Below are positions 50,550-58,695 of a stretch of DNA of 64,000 nt, in pieces. This DNA is from CBDBZL01 sp031399025 (GTDB lineage: Bacteria; Pseudomonadota; Alphaproteobacteria; Sphingomonadales; Sphingomonadaceae), in contig JANNOJ010000044.1 in NCBI GenBank assembly GCA_031399025.1, forward strand, positions 1-64,000. Direction: 5' to 3'. Position 1 is the first letter of the stretch. Every line of letters begins with the position of its first letter. The position numbers were made by a program, and so were the translations under genes. Under the pieces are notes generated by a model. That model was not told the DNA's origin, did not search any database, and saw only the letters and a program-made list of their open reading frames with translations.

Positions 50550-52478
50550 ATGCGCAGCCTTCGTGGAGTGGCGCTCGCCTCCTTGCTTGCCAGTCCGGTG
50601 GCGGCCAACGCCCAGAGCGTGGACGACAACGCCGTGGCCGCCGCCGATGATGCGTTCGGTCAGTCAGTCGGCAATGAACGCGTGGGCATCTACACCACCG
50701 ACGAAGTGCGCGGCTTCTCGCCGGTGGATGCCGGCAATGCCCGGATCGAGGGGTTGTATTTCGCTCCCCTGGCCGCGCTGCCGCAACGGCTCGTGCAAGG
50801 CAGCCGGGTGCGGGTGGGGCTCACCGCGCAGGGCTATCCGTTCCCCGCCCCCACGGGCATCGTGGATTACGATCTCAACGCCAGCGAAACCTCCCGCCAA
50901 CTGACGCTCAGCGTCGAGCGGGGGCAGTTCGGATCGCTGGTCCTCTATACGGACGCCCGGCTCGACCCGGCCGCCGATGTGACCGCCTATGCCGGGGGTA
51001 CGATCCGCGCGCAGAACCGGCACGAGGGGGGTGATTTCCGGTCGCACATCCTCACCGCCGGGCTGCAATGGCGCCCCGCCCGCGGCGCCTCGCTGACCGG
51101 CTTCTTCGGCCTCACCCGCACCTACGACGACGAGGCCGCCCCCTCGATCTTCCCGGGCGGCGATTATCTCCCGCCCGAGATCGAGCGGCGCCGGTCGATC
51201 GGCCAGAGCTGGTCCGACCGGGACAACACGCTCCGCGTTGCCGGCGCGGTGCTCAAGCTGCCGCACGGCCCCTGGCTGATCGAGGCCGGGCTGTTCGGCA
51301 CCGAGCGCGAAGTGGCCTACAACTTCACCGATCTGTTCAGCGGCATGCGCCCCGACGGCACCACCGCCAACCGGGTGATGGTGATCGATCCCGACAATCT
51401 CGACCGGATGGCGTCGGGCGAGGCGCGGGTGGCGCGGGTGCTCGGGGACGTGCGACTGGGGCACCGGGTAACGTTGAGCCTGCGGGGCAAGCGCGGCAAT
51501 CGCGTGTTCGGCGGCGCGCAGCGGGTGTCGCTGGGCGAAAGCAGCCTGCTGTTTGCCGACGAGCGACCCAAGCCCGACTTCGCCTTCGGTCCGGACGATC
51601 GCGATCGGGTATCGCTGGTGACCGGGGGCATCGGCTATGCCCTGACCCGCCCCGGGCGCTTTTCGATCGACCTGGCTCTCTCGTTGTCGCGCTACCGCAA
51701 GACCATCGAGCTTGCCTCGGTCGGCGCGCCGGCCGTTACCCGCGAAACGCCGATCACGGGCAGCGCCACCGCCAATGTCAACCTGCTCCCCGGCCTCACC
51801 ATTTATGGCGGCTTCGTGCGCGGGTTCGAGGAAGTCACGGTCGCTCCGGCCAACGCGTCCAACCGGGGCGAGGCGCCGCCGGCGATCGAGACCGATCAGG
51901 CCGATCTCGGCGTGCGCTATGCGCTGGCACCCGACCTCAGCACGGTGGTGGGGCTGTTCTCGATCACCAAGCCCTATTTCAACGTCGATGACAGCGCGAT
52001 CTATCGCGAGCTCGGTTCGTCGCGCAATCGGGGGATCGAGTTTTCGCTCTCCGGCGGCCTTGCTCCCGGGCTGACGCTGATCCTGGGGACGGTGCTGCTG
52101 GACGCGACGATCACGGGCGAGCTGGTCGATGCCGGCGTGATCGGCGCGCGCCCGGTCGGCAGCGTCCGGCGCCGCAGCAGCCTCAACCTCGACTGGCGGC
52201 TTGACGGCGGGACCAGCCCCTGGTCGCTCGATCTTGCCGTGGAGAGCTACTCCGAACGCGTCGGCAACACCGCCAACCGCCTGCTCGTGCCGCGGCGGGA
52301 AGTGGTCGATCTTGGCTTTCGCTACCGGTTCGAACTGGCCGCCACCCGGGCGCTGCTGCGCCTGCAGGTGGCGAATATCTTCGATGATTACAGCTGGCAG
52401 GTGAGCTCGAACGGCGCCTTCCAATACACCCACAACCGGCGCCTGTTGGCGGAACTGCGGTTCGACCTACCGACCTAG
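50550..52478 (+). CDS. TonB-dependent-receptor-type outer-membrane protein with short plug
   Basis: 642 residues. Signal peptide (about 1-22, A-S-P-V-A-A-N-A-Q). The N-terminal plug-like part is compact: V-G-I-Y-T-T-D-E-V-R-G-F-S-P-V-D-A-G-N-A-R-I-E, then G-L-T-A-Q-G-Y-P-F-P-A-P-T-G-I. A long barrel follows and ends in R-R-L-L-A-E-L-R-F-D-L-P-T. The canonical R-G-P-Q-G motif is absent. Similar sphingomonad proteins are annotated as TonB-dependent or iron-complex receptors. ATG 50550 was chosen for the signal peptide. It is divergent from the membrane-protein gene at 50260; the 289-base gap is AT-richer and must hold both promoters. Confidence 0.85.
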   Translation: MRSLRGVALASLLASPVAANAQSVDDNAVAAADDAFGQSVGNERVGIYTTDEVRGFSPVDAGNARIEGLYFAPLAALPQRLVQGSRVRVGLTAQGYPFPAPTGIVDYDLNASETSRQLTLSVERGQFGSLVLYTDARLDPAADVTAYAGGTIRAQNRHEGGDFRSHILTAGLQWRPARGASLTGFFGLTRTYDDEAAPSIFPGGDYLPPEIERRRSIGQSWSDRDNTLRVAGAVLKLPHGPWLIEAGLFGTEREVAYNFTDLFSGMRPDGTTANRVMVIDPDNLDRMASGEARVARVLGDVRLGHRVTLSLRGKRGNRVFGGAQRVSLGESSLLFADERPKPDFAFGPDDRDRVSLVTGGIGYALTRPGRFSIDLALSLSRYRKTIELASVGAPAVTRETPITGSATANVNLLPGLTIYGGFVRGFEEVTVAPANASNRGEAPPAIETDQADLGVRYALAPDLSTVVGLFSITKPYFNVDDSAIYRELGSSRNRGIEFSLSGGLAPGLTLILGTVLLDATITGELVDAGVIGARPVGSVRRRSSLNLDWRLDGGTSPWSLDLAVESYSERVGNTANRLLVPRREVVDLGFRYRFELAATRALLRLQVANIFDDYSWQVSSNGAFQYTHNRRLLAELRFDLPT

Positions 52479-52698
52479 CCCGGCTTCGGCGGATTGGTGT
52501 TGCTGGGATTGCAGGCCGACGATGGATACCGATTGGCGCGGCGACCGGGAGAAGAAACGAACGCCGGTCGGCCATCGCCACCAGGCCCCCCGGCAATCAG
52601 GCCAGCCACCGTCGAGCGCCTCGCCAAGCCACCCCGCCGCGCCTTGGATCCACGCTCCGGGATCTGCCGAAGTAGCGCTGGGGCGGCCAGCAGAAATT

Positions 52699-52827
52699 AT
52701 GCTCCCGAAGGAGCCTTGCCGCGGGTTCTCGTTCTTCTCCAATGGGATCGGCTGCGTCGGCTCGCGGCTGATCTTCGCCGTGCTCACGCTCACCGGGTTG
52801 GCGATCATGGGGTGCGGTAGCAGCTAG
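52699..52827 (+). CDS. possible small membrane protein
   Basis: 42 codons from ATG 52699. One membrane segment (S-R-L-I-F-A-V-L-T-L-T-G-L-A-I-M-G-C) is preceded by F-F-S-N-G-I-G-C-V-G-S, a pattern I have seen in very short sphingomonad membrane proteins. Stop overlaps the convergent ligD stop by 3 bases. The upstream 200 bases show nothing. Small and without partner, so it needs comparative support. Confidence 0.35.
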   Translation: MLPKEPCRGFSFFSNGIGCVGSRLIFAVLTLTGLAIMGCGSS

Positions 52828-55376
52828 AGGTCGGGCAGCGCCTGGTCGGCAAAGCCCCAGCCGGCGAGCCGCTTGGCTCTAGCACGCTCGAGCAACGCCG
52901 GCGCGTCACTGATGTGGAACATTTGCGCGTTTTGGAAGCTATCGAGTTCATCCCAGGCAATCGGCACTGCAACAGGCGCTCCGCCGCGCGACCGTGCCGA
53001 GTAGGGCAGCACCGCGGTGGCGCCGCGCTGGTTGCGCAGGTAGTCGATGAAAATCTTCCCCTTGCGCTTGGCCTTGCTCATCGTCGCCAGGAAGCGATCG
53101 GGCTCGGCCAGGCTGAGCGCCTCGGCGAAGCGCTTGGCGAAATCCTTGTGCGTGGCCCAATCGTGCCCGGGAGTGAGCGGCACCACCACATGCACGCCCT
53201 TGCCGCCCGAGAGCATGGCGAAGCTGGTGAGGCCGATATCGGCCAGCCCCGCCTTGATGTCCTGCGCGGCGCGCTTCACGTCGCCGAACTCGAGCCCCTC
53301 GTCCGGGTCGAGGTCGAAGATCATCCGCTCCGGCCGCTCGACGTCAGCCACCCGGCTGCCCCAGCCGTGGAACTCGATCGTGCCCATCTGGACGCAGGTC
53401 AGGATGCCGGCCGCGTCCTCGACATAGAGGTAGTCTTCGGTCCCGCCGTGCTTCTCGGTGATCGGCACCTGGCGGACATGGGCGCCGAACGCGCCGGAAT
53501 CGTGCTTCTGGAAGAAGCACTTCTTGGCCCGGCCCTGCGGGCAGCGGACCAGGCTGATGGGTCGCCCGGCGGCGAAGGGCAGCATGATGGGCGCGATCGC
53601 CGCGTAGTAATCGGCCAGCTCCCCCTTGGTCTGCCCGCTTTCGGGAAAGATCACCCGCTCGCGACTGGAGATCGGCACCGCGGGCTCGGGCGGGGGCGCC
53701 GGGGCAGGCGTCTCGGGGGTGACCTCGGCGGCCGGCTTGTCGCCGCGCAGGCCCAGGAACGAGCCATGGCGCACGCTGCCCTCGCCGGTGAACTCGGCAA
53801 AGGCGATCTCGGCGACTAACTTTGGCTCCAGCCAGGTCACCCCCCGGCTGGAGACGCGGTCGACCTCCGCGGGCGGCGTCCCGCGCTCCAACTTGGCGAA
53901 GCGGGTCGCCAGCTCGGCCAAGCCATCCTGGGTGAAGCCGGTGCCGACATTGCCCTTGTAGACCAGTTTGCCCCCTTCGTGCTGCGCGAGCAGCAGCGAG
54001 GAGAACGGCCGCGCTTTGGCCGTCGACTTCTTCCAGCCGATCAGCACGAATTCCTGTCGCCGGGTGCATTTCACCTTCACCCAGGCCTTGCCGCGGCTGC
54101 TAGAATATTTCGCGTCGATGCGTTTGGAGATGATCCCTTCCTGCCCCGCGGCACACATCGAGCCCAACAGCTTCTCGCCCGCGCCGATGATGTGGTCGGC
54201 AACAAAGATCGGCGGCGGGGCGCGGCCGAGCAGTGCTTCGAGGCGCTCCTTGCGCTCGATGTTCGGCAATGGCGCCAGGTCCTCGCCGTCGAGTTCGACG
54301 AGGTCGAAGGCGTGGAATTCCAGCCGGTCGGCGGCTCCTTGCGCGCCGTGGCCCCGCTTGAGGACGTTCTGCAGCGTCGAGAAATCGGGGTTGCCCTCGG
54401 CGTCCGGGGCGACGATCTCGCCGTCGATGAGGCACGGCGGCAGGTCCAGCGCCGCGAGCTGGGCGACCAGCGGGGCGAACTTGTCGGTCCAGTCCTTGCC
54501 GTTGCGGGTGAACACCTGCACCGCCTCGCCCGCGGCCACGATCATCGCGCGATAGCCGTCGAACTTGATCTCGTGCATCCAGCTGTTGCCGGCGGGAACT
54601 GCATCGACCAGCGTCGCCAGCTGGGGCGGGCGGAAGGCGGGGGGCTTGGCCGCTGCCCGTTTGCTCGCCGCCTTCGCCGGCTTGCCGGCGGTCGCCTCGG
54701 GCTGGCGCGCGGCATTGTGCCGGGCCGCCTTGGTCATCTGCGCGGTGAAATCCGCGCCCTTCTTGCCCGCGAGCGAGAACGCGCCCTCCTGGTCCGCGGC
54801 GATCTCGGCCATCGAGCGGCCGGTAAGCACGCTCGTCAGGCAATGCTCGACGAGCGCATCGCCGGCCTGCGCATGCTCGTCCTGGAGCTTGCGCAGCAGC
54901 CAGTTCTCGCGCCCGCGCTTCTCGCCCGGCCGGGGCTTGAGGCGGATCAGCAGCCACTCGCCCTTCATCCGCTCGCCGTGAAGCACGAAATGCAGGTGCC
55001 CTTCCTCGATGTTCTTCCAGCTCTTGCCGGGCACCGGCTCCCAGCCGCCCCTGTCCCACAGCATCACCGTGCCGCCGCCATATTCGGCCTGCGGGATGAT
55101 CCCCTCGAACTCGGCATAAGCCATCGGGTGGTCCTCGGTGCGCACCGCGAGGCGCTTGACCTCGGGGTCGGGCGAGGGCCCCTTGGTGACCGCCCAGCTC
55201 TTGAGCACGCCGTCGGCTTCGAGCCGCAGGTCCCAGTGCAGCCGGGTGGCGTCGTGCTTCTGGACGATGAACAGGTCGCCGCCCGTGCTGCTGGCGCGCT
55301 TGCCCGAAGGCTCGCGCGTTACCGCGAAATCGCGCTTGCGATTGTACTCGGCAAGGACGTCATCGGCCTGGCTCAC
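52824..55376 (-). CDS. ligD: DNA ligase D (phosphoesterase-ligase-polymerase)
   Basis: 850 residues for bacterial non-homologous end joining. Order: 3'-phosphoesterase (about 30-150; V-Q-K-H-D-A-T-R-L-H-W-D-L-R-L-E), Lys/Ala-rich linker (about 205-250), ATP-dependent ligase (about 255-535) with active Lys in H-E-I-K-F-D-G-Y-R, and primase-polymerase (about 565-850) with F-D-L-D-P-D-E-G-L-E catalytic Asp pair. All three activities look intact. Order differs from mycobacterial LigD (Pol-PE-Lig) but is the usual one in Proteobacteria. Next to ku, 24 bases apart. Confidence 0.95.
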   Translation of the reverse strand: MSQADDVLAEYNRKRDFAVTREPSGKRASSTGGDLFIVQKHDATRLHWDLRLEADGVLKSWAVTKGPSPDPEVKRLAVRTEDHPMAYAEFEGIIPQAEYGGGTVMLWDRGGWEPVPGKSWKNIEEGHLHFVLHGERMKGEWLLIRLKPRPGEKRGRENWLLRKLQDEHAQAGDALVEHCLTSVLTGRSMAEIAADQEGAFSLAGKKGADFTAQMTKAARHNAARQPEATAGKPAKAASKRAAAKPPAFRPPQLATLVDAVPAGNSWMHEIKFDGYRAMIVAAGEAVQVFTRNGKDWTDKFAPLVAQLAALDLPPCLIDGEIVAPDAEGNPDFSTLQNVLKRGHGAQGAADRLEFHAFDLVELDGEDLAPLPNIERKERLEALLGRAPPPIFVADHIIGAGEKLLGSMCAAGQEGIISKRIDAKYSSSRGKAWVKVKCTRRQEFVLIGWKKSTAKARPFSSLLLAQHEGGKLVYKGNVGTGFTQDGLAELATRFAKLERGTPPAEVDRVSSRGVTWLEPKLVAEIAFAEFTGEGSVRHGSFLGLRGDKPAAEVTPETPAPAPPPEPAVPISSRERVIFPESGQTKGELADYYAAIAPIMLPFAAGRPISLVRCPQGRAKKCFFQKHDSGAFGAHVRQVPITEKHGGTEDYLYVEDAAGILTCVQMGTIEFHGWGSRVADVERPERMIFDLDPDEGLEFGDVKRAAQDIKAGLADIGLTSFAMLSGGKGVHVVVPLTPGHDWATHKDFAKRFAEALSLAEPDRFLATMSKAKRKGKIFIDYLRNQRGATAVLPYSARSRGGAPVAVPIAWDELDSFQNAQMFHISDAPALLERARAKRLAGWGFADQALPDL

Positions 55377-55400
55377 GGGCGCGGGCTCACCGGCGCGGGC

Positions 55401-56309
55401 TCACGCGCTCTGCTTTGCCCGCGAACCGCTGGCGGGGGTTTTCGCGCGTGGGCTGCTCGCGGCCTTGGTGGTGCCCGCCTTGGCACCGCCACTGCGCTTT
55501 GCCGCTGCCGGCCTGTCCTCGCCGATCGACTTCTTGAGCGCGGCCATCAGGTCGACCACGTTGGACCCGCGCCGGCCGCTATCGGGCTCCTCGACATCCT
55601 CGAGGATCTTCCTGCCGTCCTTGGCTTTGGCCTTCTGCTCGATCAGCCGCATCAGTGCATCGGCGTAATGGTCCTGAAAATTCGCCGCGTTGAACGGGGA
55701 GGTGCGTTTATCGATGAGCGTGGTGGCGAGGTCGAGCAGCTCCTCGTCGGGCTCGGCGTCGTTCACCTCGGCGAAGAAGGACTGGCCCTTGCGCACCTCG
55801 TCGGCGTAGCGCAGCGTCTCCATCAGCAGCCCCTTGCCGCATGGCTTGATGGCGACCAGTTGCTCGCGCCCGCGCATCGAAAGCTGCCCCAGGCCCACCT
55901 TCCTGGATTTGCGCAGTGCCTCGCGCAGCACGACGAACGCCTCTTCGGCCAGGTCGTCCGCGGGCGCGACGTAATAGGGCTTCTCGAAGTAGAGCGGGTC
56001 GATCTCGTGCGCCTCGACGAATTGGACCAGTTCGAGCGTCTTCTTGCTCTCGATCTTGACCGCCTCGATCTCGTCTTCGCCGAGCAGCACGTAATGGCCC
56101 TTCGAGACCTCGTAACCCTTGATGATCTCGCCATGATCGACCGGGCCGATGCCCTCGACCACCTTCTCGTAATTCACCCGCTTGCCGCTGGGTTCGTGAA
56201 TCTGGTTGAAGCTGATCTTGGCGCCGGTCTTCACCGCCGAATAGGCCTCGACCGGAATCGACACGAGCGCGAGCCGGATCTGCCCTTGCCAATACGCGCG
56301 TGCCGCCAT
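55401..56309 (-). CDS. ku: Ku protein
   Basis: 302-residue DNA-end-binding protein that forms a ring homodimer and recruits LigD. Core about 1-255: W-Q-G-Q-I-R-L-A-L-V-S-I-P-V at the start, then Y-E-K-V-V-E-G and K-G-Y-E-V-S-K-G. The C-terminal 45 residues are Lys/Ala/Ser-rich, as in other bacterial Ku tails that aid DNA threading. Upstream of and co-directional with ligD, making a two-gene NHEJ operon. ATG 56309. Confidence 0.95.
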   Translation of the reverse strand: MAARAYWQGQIRLALVSIPVEAYSAVKTGAKISFNQIHEPSGKRVNYEKVVEGIGPVDHGEIIKGYEVSKGHYVLLGEDEIEAVKIESKKTLELVQFVEAHEIDPLYFEKPYYVAPADDLAEEAFVVLREALRKSRKVGLGQLSMRGREQLVAIKPCGKGLLMETLRYADEVRKGQSFFAEVNDAEPDEELLDLATTLIDKRTSPFNAANFQDHYADALMRLIEQKAKAKDGRKILEDVEEPDSGRRGSNVVDLMAALKKSIGEDRPAAAKRSGGAKAGTTKAASSPRAKTPASGSRAKQSA

Positions 56310-56379
56310 GCGAATGCCACTCCTGCCTATACCGCAGGGGAGTCAGCGTTTCATGCCGCGATTCGTTTCCGGGCGGCGG

Positions 56380-57444
56380 TCAGTCGAGGCCGAGCGCTGC
56401 CTTGACCGCGGCCCAGGAGACCAGCTTGAAGTTCTGCGCGGCGGGCGCGTTGTCGCCGTCCTGGGCGACGAACAGGCCGCCGGGATAGACCGGGCCGAAG
56501 CTGCCGAGCGCCAGTTCGATGCCGTCGGTCTCCTCGGTCGCGCCGAAGGAGCCCGAGGCAATTCGAAACCGGCCGAGTGGGGCCATGTCGGGCAGGCGGA
56601 ACACGGCGTAGGCATTGTCACCCTGGCTGGAGGCGACGAGGTAGCCTCCGTCCGATCCCTCGGGGGCCAAAGCGAGGCCCTCGACATCGGCGACCAGGTA
56701 GCGATTGTCCACCGGGGCGACGAGTTCACCCTGGCTGGCGCCGGGAGCGAACCGCCAGATGCCGGCGGCTTCCTCGCCGACATAGAGGGTGCCGTCGCGC
56801 GGATCGACCACGCAGCCTTCGGGCTGGCTCGGCACCGTGAGCGTGCGCAGCGCCTCGGCGCGCACGCCGCCGCTAGCGCCATCTACGAACACCAGGCGCT
56901 GCTCGTAGATGCGCCCGTCGGTGACCGGAAGGTAGGAGCGCAGTTCGCCGCCGCGCAGCGACAGGCACAGGCCATAGCCCTCGCCGGGGCCGGCGGGCAC
57001 GGTGCCGATCGGCGTCAGCACGGCGGCGGCGGTATCGAGGCCGAACACCTGCAGCTTGGCCTGGGCGATGTCGTTGCGGTCGCTGGCGACGACGATGACG
57101 CCAGGGCCGCCGCCATCCGGGCCCATTTCCACCAGGTCGACATTGTTGACCAGCCCGCCGTCCACGAACCCGCGCCGGCGCCCGTCCATTCCGTAGACAT
57201 AGAGCCCGGCCTTCTTGTCGGTGGCGACGATGAGGCTCTGGGCCGGATCCGCCGGGTTGCGCCAGATGGCCGGATCGTCGGCGGCATCCTGGTTGGCGGT
57301 GCCGACCGGCTCGGTCTCCGCCACGGCGGTGACGGCCACCGGCGGCAGGCCCTGGACGAGGGCTTGCGGCGCCGTGGCGCAACCCGCCAGCGCGGCGCAG
57401 CCCAGCCCCGCCAGGAGCAACGCGCGAAAGCGGTGGTTCAGCAT
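56380..57444 (-). CDS. beta-propeller phytase (3-phytase) lipoprotein
   Basis: 354 residues. Signal peptide with lipobox L-A-G-C-A (Cys22). BPP-type phytase marks: D-A-A-D-D-P-A-I-W near residue 55 (calcium/phosphate site), I-V-A-T-D-K-K-A-G-L-Y-V-Y, N-N-V-D-L, V-A-S-D-R-N-D, G-E-G-Y-G-L-C, D-V-E-G-L-A-L and T-D-G-I-E-L. Releases phosphate from phytate outside the cell; sphingomonads often have it next to a TonB receptor, but here it sits between ku and cydX-like. ATG 57444. Confidence 0.92.
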   Translation of the reverse strand: MLNHRFRALLLAGLGCAALAGCATAPQALVQGLPPVAVTAVAETEPVGTANQDAADDPAIWRNPADPAQSLIVATDKKAGLYVYGMDGRRRGFVDGGLVNNVDLVEMGPDGGGPGVIVVASDRNDIAQAKLQVFGLDTAAAVLTPIGTVPAGPGEGYGLCLSLRGGELRSYLPVTDGRIYEQRLVFVDGASGGVRAEALRTLTVPSQPEGCVVDPRDGTLYVGEEAAGIWRFAPGASQGELVAPVDNRYLVADVEGLALAPEGSDGGYLVASSQGDNAYAVFRLPDMAPLGRFRIASGSFGATEETDGIELALGSFGPVYPGGLFVAQDGDNAPAAQNFKLVSWAAVKAALGLD

Positions 57445-57551
57445 GGCAATTGCCTCCTCGTCCGGTGTGCGTGAAGGCGGCTAGCCGGGCGGCATGAAGC
57501 TCGCGCGACGCTCATGTGGCAGCCGCGTGACCGCTGGCACGCCCCCACCGG

Positions 57552-57692
57552 CTAAGGCATGAGCCACCAGCGCAGCAGGAAGGCGAGCGCGCCCAGCACC
57601 GCGACGCTCGCGGCCCAGATCGCCGCCATCCACGCGAGCCGGCGCCACAGCGGCGCGGAAGGCTCATTGGTGGTCGGCGGTTCCGTGCTCAT
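57552..57692 (-). CDS. CydX-like small subunit (DUF2474) of cytochrome bd oxidase
   Basis: 46 residues starting at ATG 57692, inside the last 29 bases of cydB. One membrane helix (about 20-44) with L-W-R-R-L-A-W-M-A-A-I-W-A-A-S-V at its start and L-R-W-W-L-M-P at its end. This is the DUF2474 pattern of CydX/CydS-type small subunits that stabilise the haem of CydAB. It is too short for usual gene finding. cydB-overlap and order cydA-cydB-cydX support it. Confidence 0.8.
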   Translation of the reverse strand: MSTEPPTTNEPSAPLWRRLAWMAAIWAASVAVLGALAFLLRWWLMP

Positions 57693-58695
57693 GGTAGCCC
57701 TCCTCCCCCACCTTGCCGCGGAACACCCAATAGGCCCAGGCGGTGTAGCCGATGATGAGCGGCATCGTGATCGCCACGCCCACCAGCATGAACACCTGGC
57801 TGCGCTCGGGCGCGGCGGCCTCCCAGATCGTCACGTCGGGCGGCACCACGTCGGGCCAGATGGTCACGCCCAGCCCCGCCATGCCCATGAAGAACAGCGC
57901 CAGCGTCAGCCAGAACGGCTTGGAATGCCGTTCCTTCGACAGGGCGAACCACAGCGACACCGCGATGATCGCGGTCCCCAGCGGCAGCGGCCACAGGTAG
58001 TAGACCTCGGGCGCCGAAAGCCAGGTCTCGGCATATTCGGGGCGCAGGAACACGTTGTACAGGCTCACCGCGCCCATCAGCGCGATGGTGGCCGCGCCGG
58101 CGATCTTGCCCAGCCGCCGGGCGTGCGCCTGCGGCCGGCCTTCCAGCCGCCACACCAGCCAGCAGGCGCCGAGCAGCGCATAGCCCGCCACCGTGCCCAG
58201 CCCCGTGAGCAGGGTATAGCCGGTCAGCCAGTCGAACCAGCTGCCGGCATAGGCGCGCCCCGCCACCTCGATGCCCTGGAGCAGCGCGCCCAGGATCATC
58301 CCCTGGCTCAGCGCCGCCGCCAGGCTGCCCAGGGTGAAGGCCAGGTCCCACAACGGCCGATGCGCCGGGTCGCGCCAGCGGTATTCGAAGGCCACGCCGC
58401 GAAACACCAGCCCCAGCAGCATGGCGATGATCAACGGATAGGTGGCCGGCAGGATGATGGCATAGGCGAGCGGGAAGGCGGCGAACAGCCCGCCCCCGCC
58501 CAGCACCAGCCAGGTCTCGTTGCCATCCCAGAACGGCGCGATGGAATTCATCGCCTGGTCGCGCTCGGTGCCGGCCGCGAAGGTGGGGAACAGCACGCCG
58601 ATGCCCAGGTCGAAGCCGTCCATCACCACATAGGCGAACACGGCGAAAGCGATGATGAACGCCCAGACGGTGGTGAGATCGACGTTGACGCTCAT
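57664..58695 (-). CDS. cydB: cytochrome bd ubiquinol oxidase subunit II
   Basis: 343 residues, eight membrane segments. Family-typical start V-W-A-F-I-I-A-F-A-V-F-A-Y-V-V-M-D-G-F-D-L-G-I-G, then W-D-G-N-E-T-W-L-V-L-G-G-G-G-L-F-A-A-F-P and G-V-A-F-E-Y-R-W. Completes the CydAB quinol oxidase. ATG 58695 overlaps the cydA stop (ATGA). Stop lies inside the CydX-like gene. Confidence 0.95.
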   Translation of the reverse strand: MSVNVDLTTVWAFIIAFAVFAYVVMDGFDLGIGVLFPTFAAGTERDQAMNSIAPFWDGNETWLVLGGGGLFAAFPLAYAIILPATYPLIIAMLLGLVFRGVAFEYRWRDPAHRPLWDLAFTLGSLAAALSQGMILGALLQGIEVAGRAYAGSWFDWLTGYTLLTGLGTVAGYALLGACWLVWRLEGRPQAHARRLGKIAGAATIALMGAVSLYNVFLRPEYAETWLSAPEVYYLWPLPLGTAIIAVSLWFALSKERHSKPFWLTLALFFMGMAGLGVTIWPDVVPPDVTIWEAAAPERSQVFMLVGVAITMPLIIGYTAWAYWVFRGKVGEEGYHEHGTADHQ

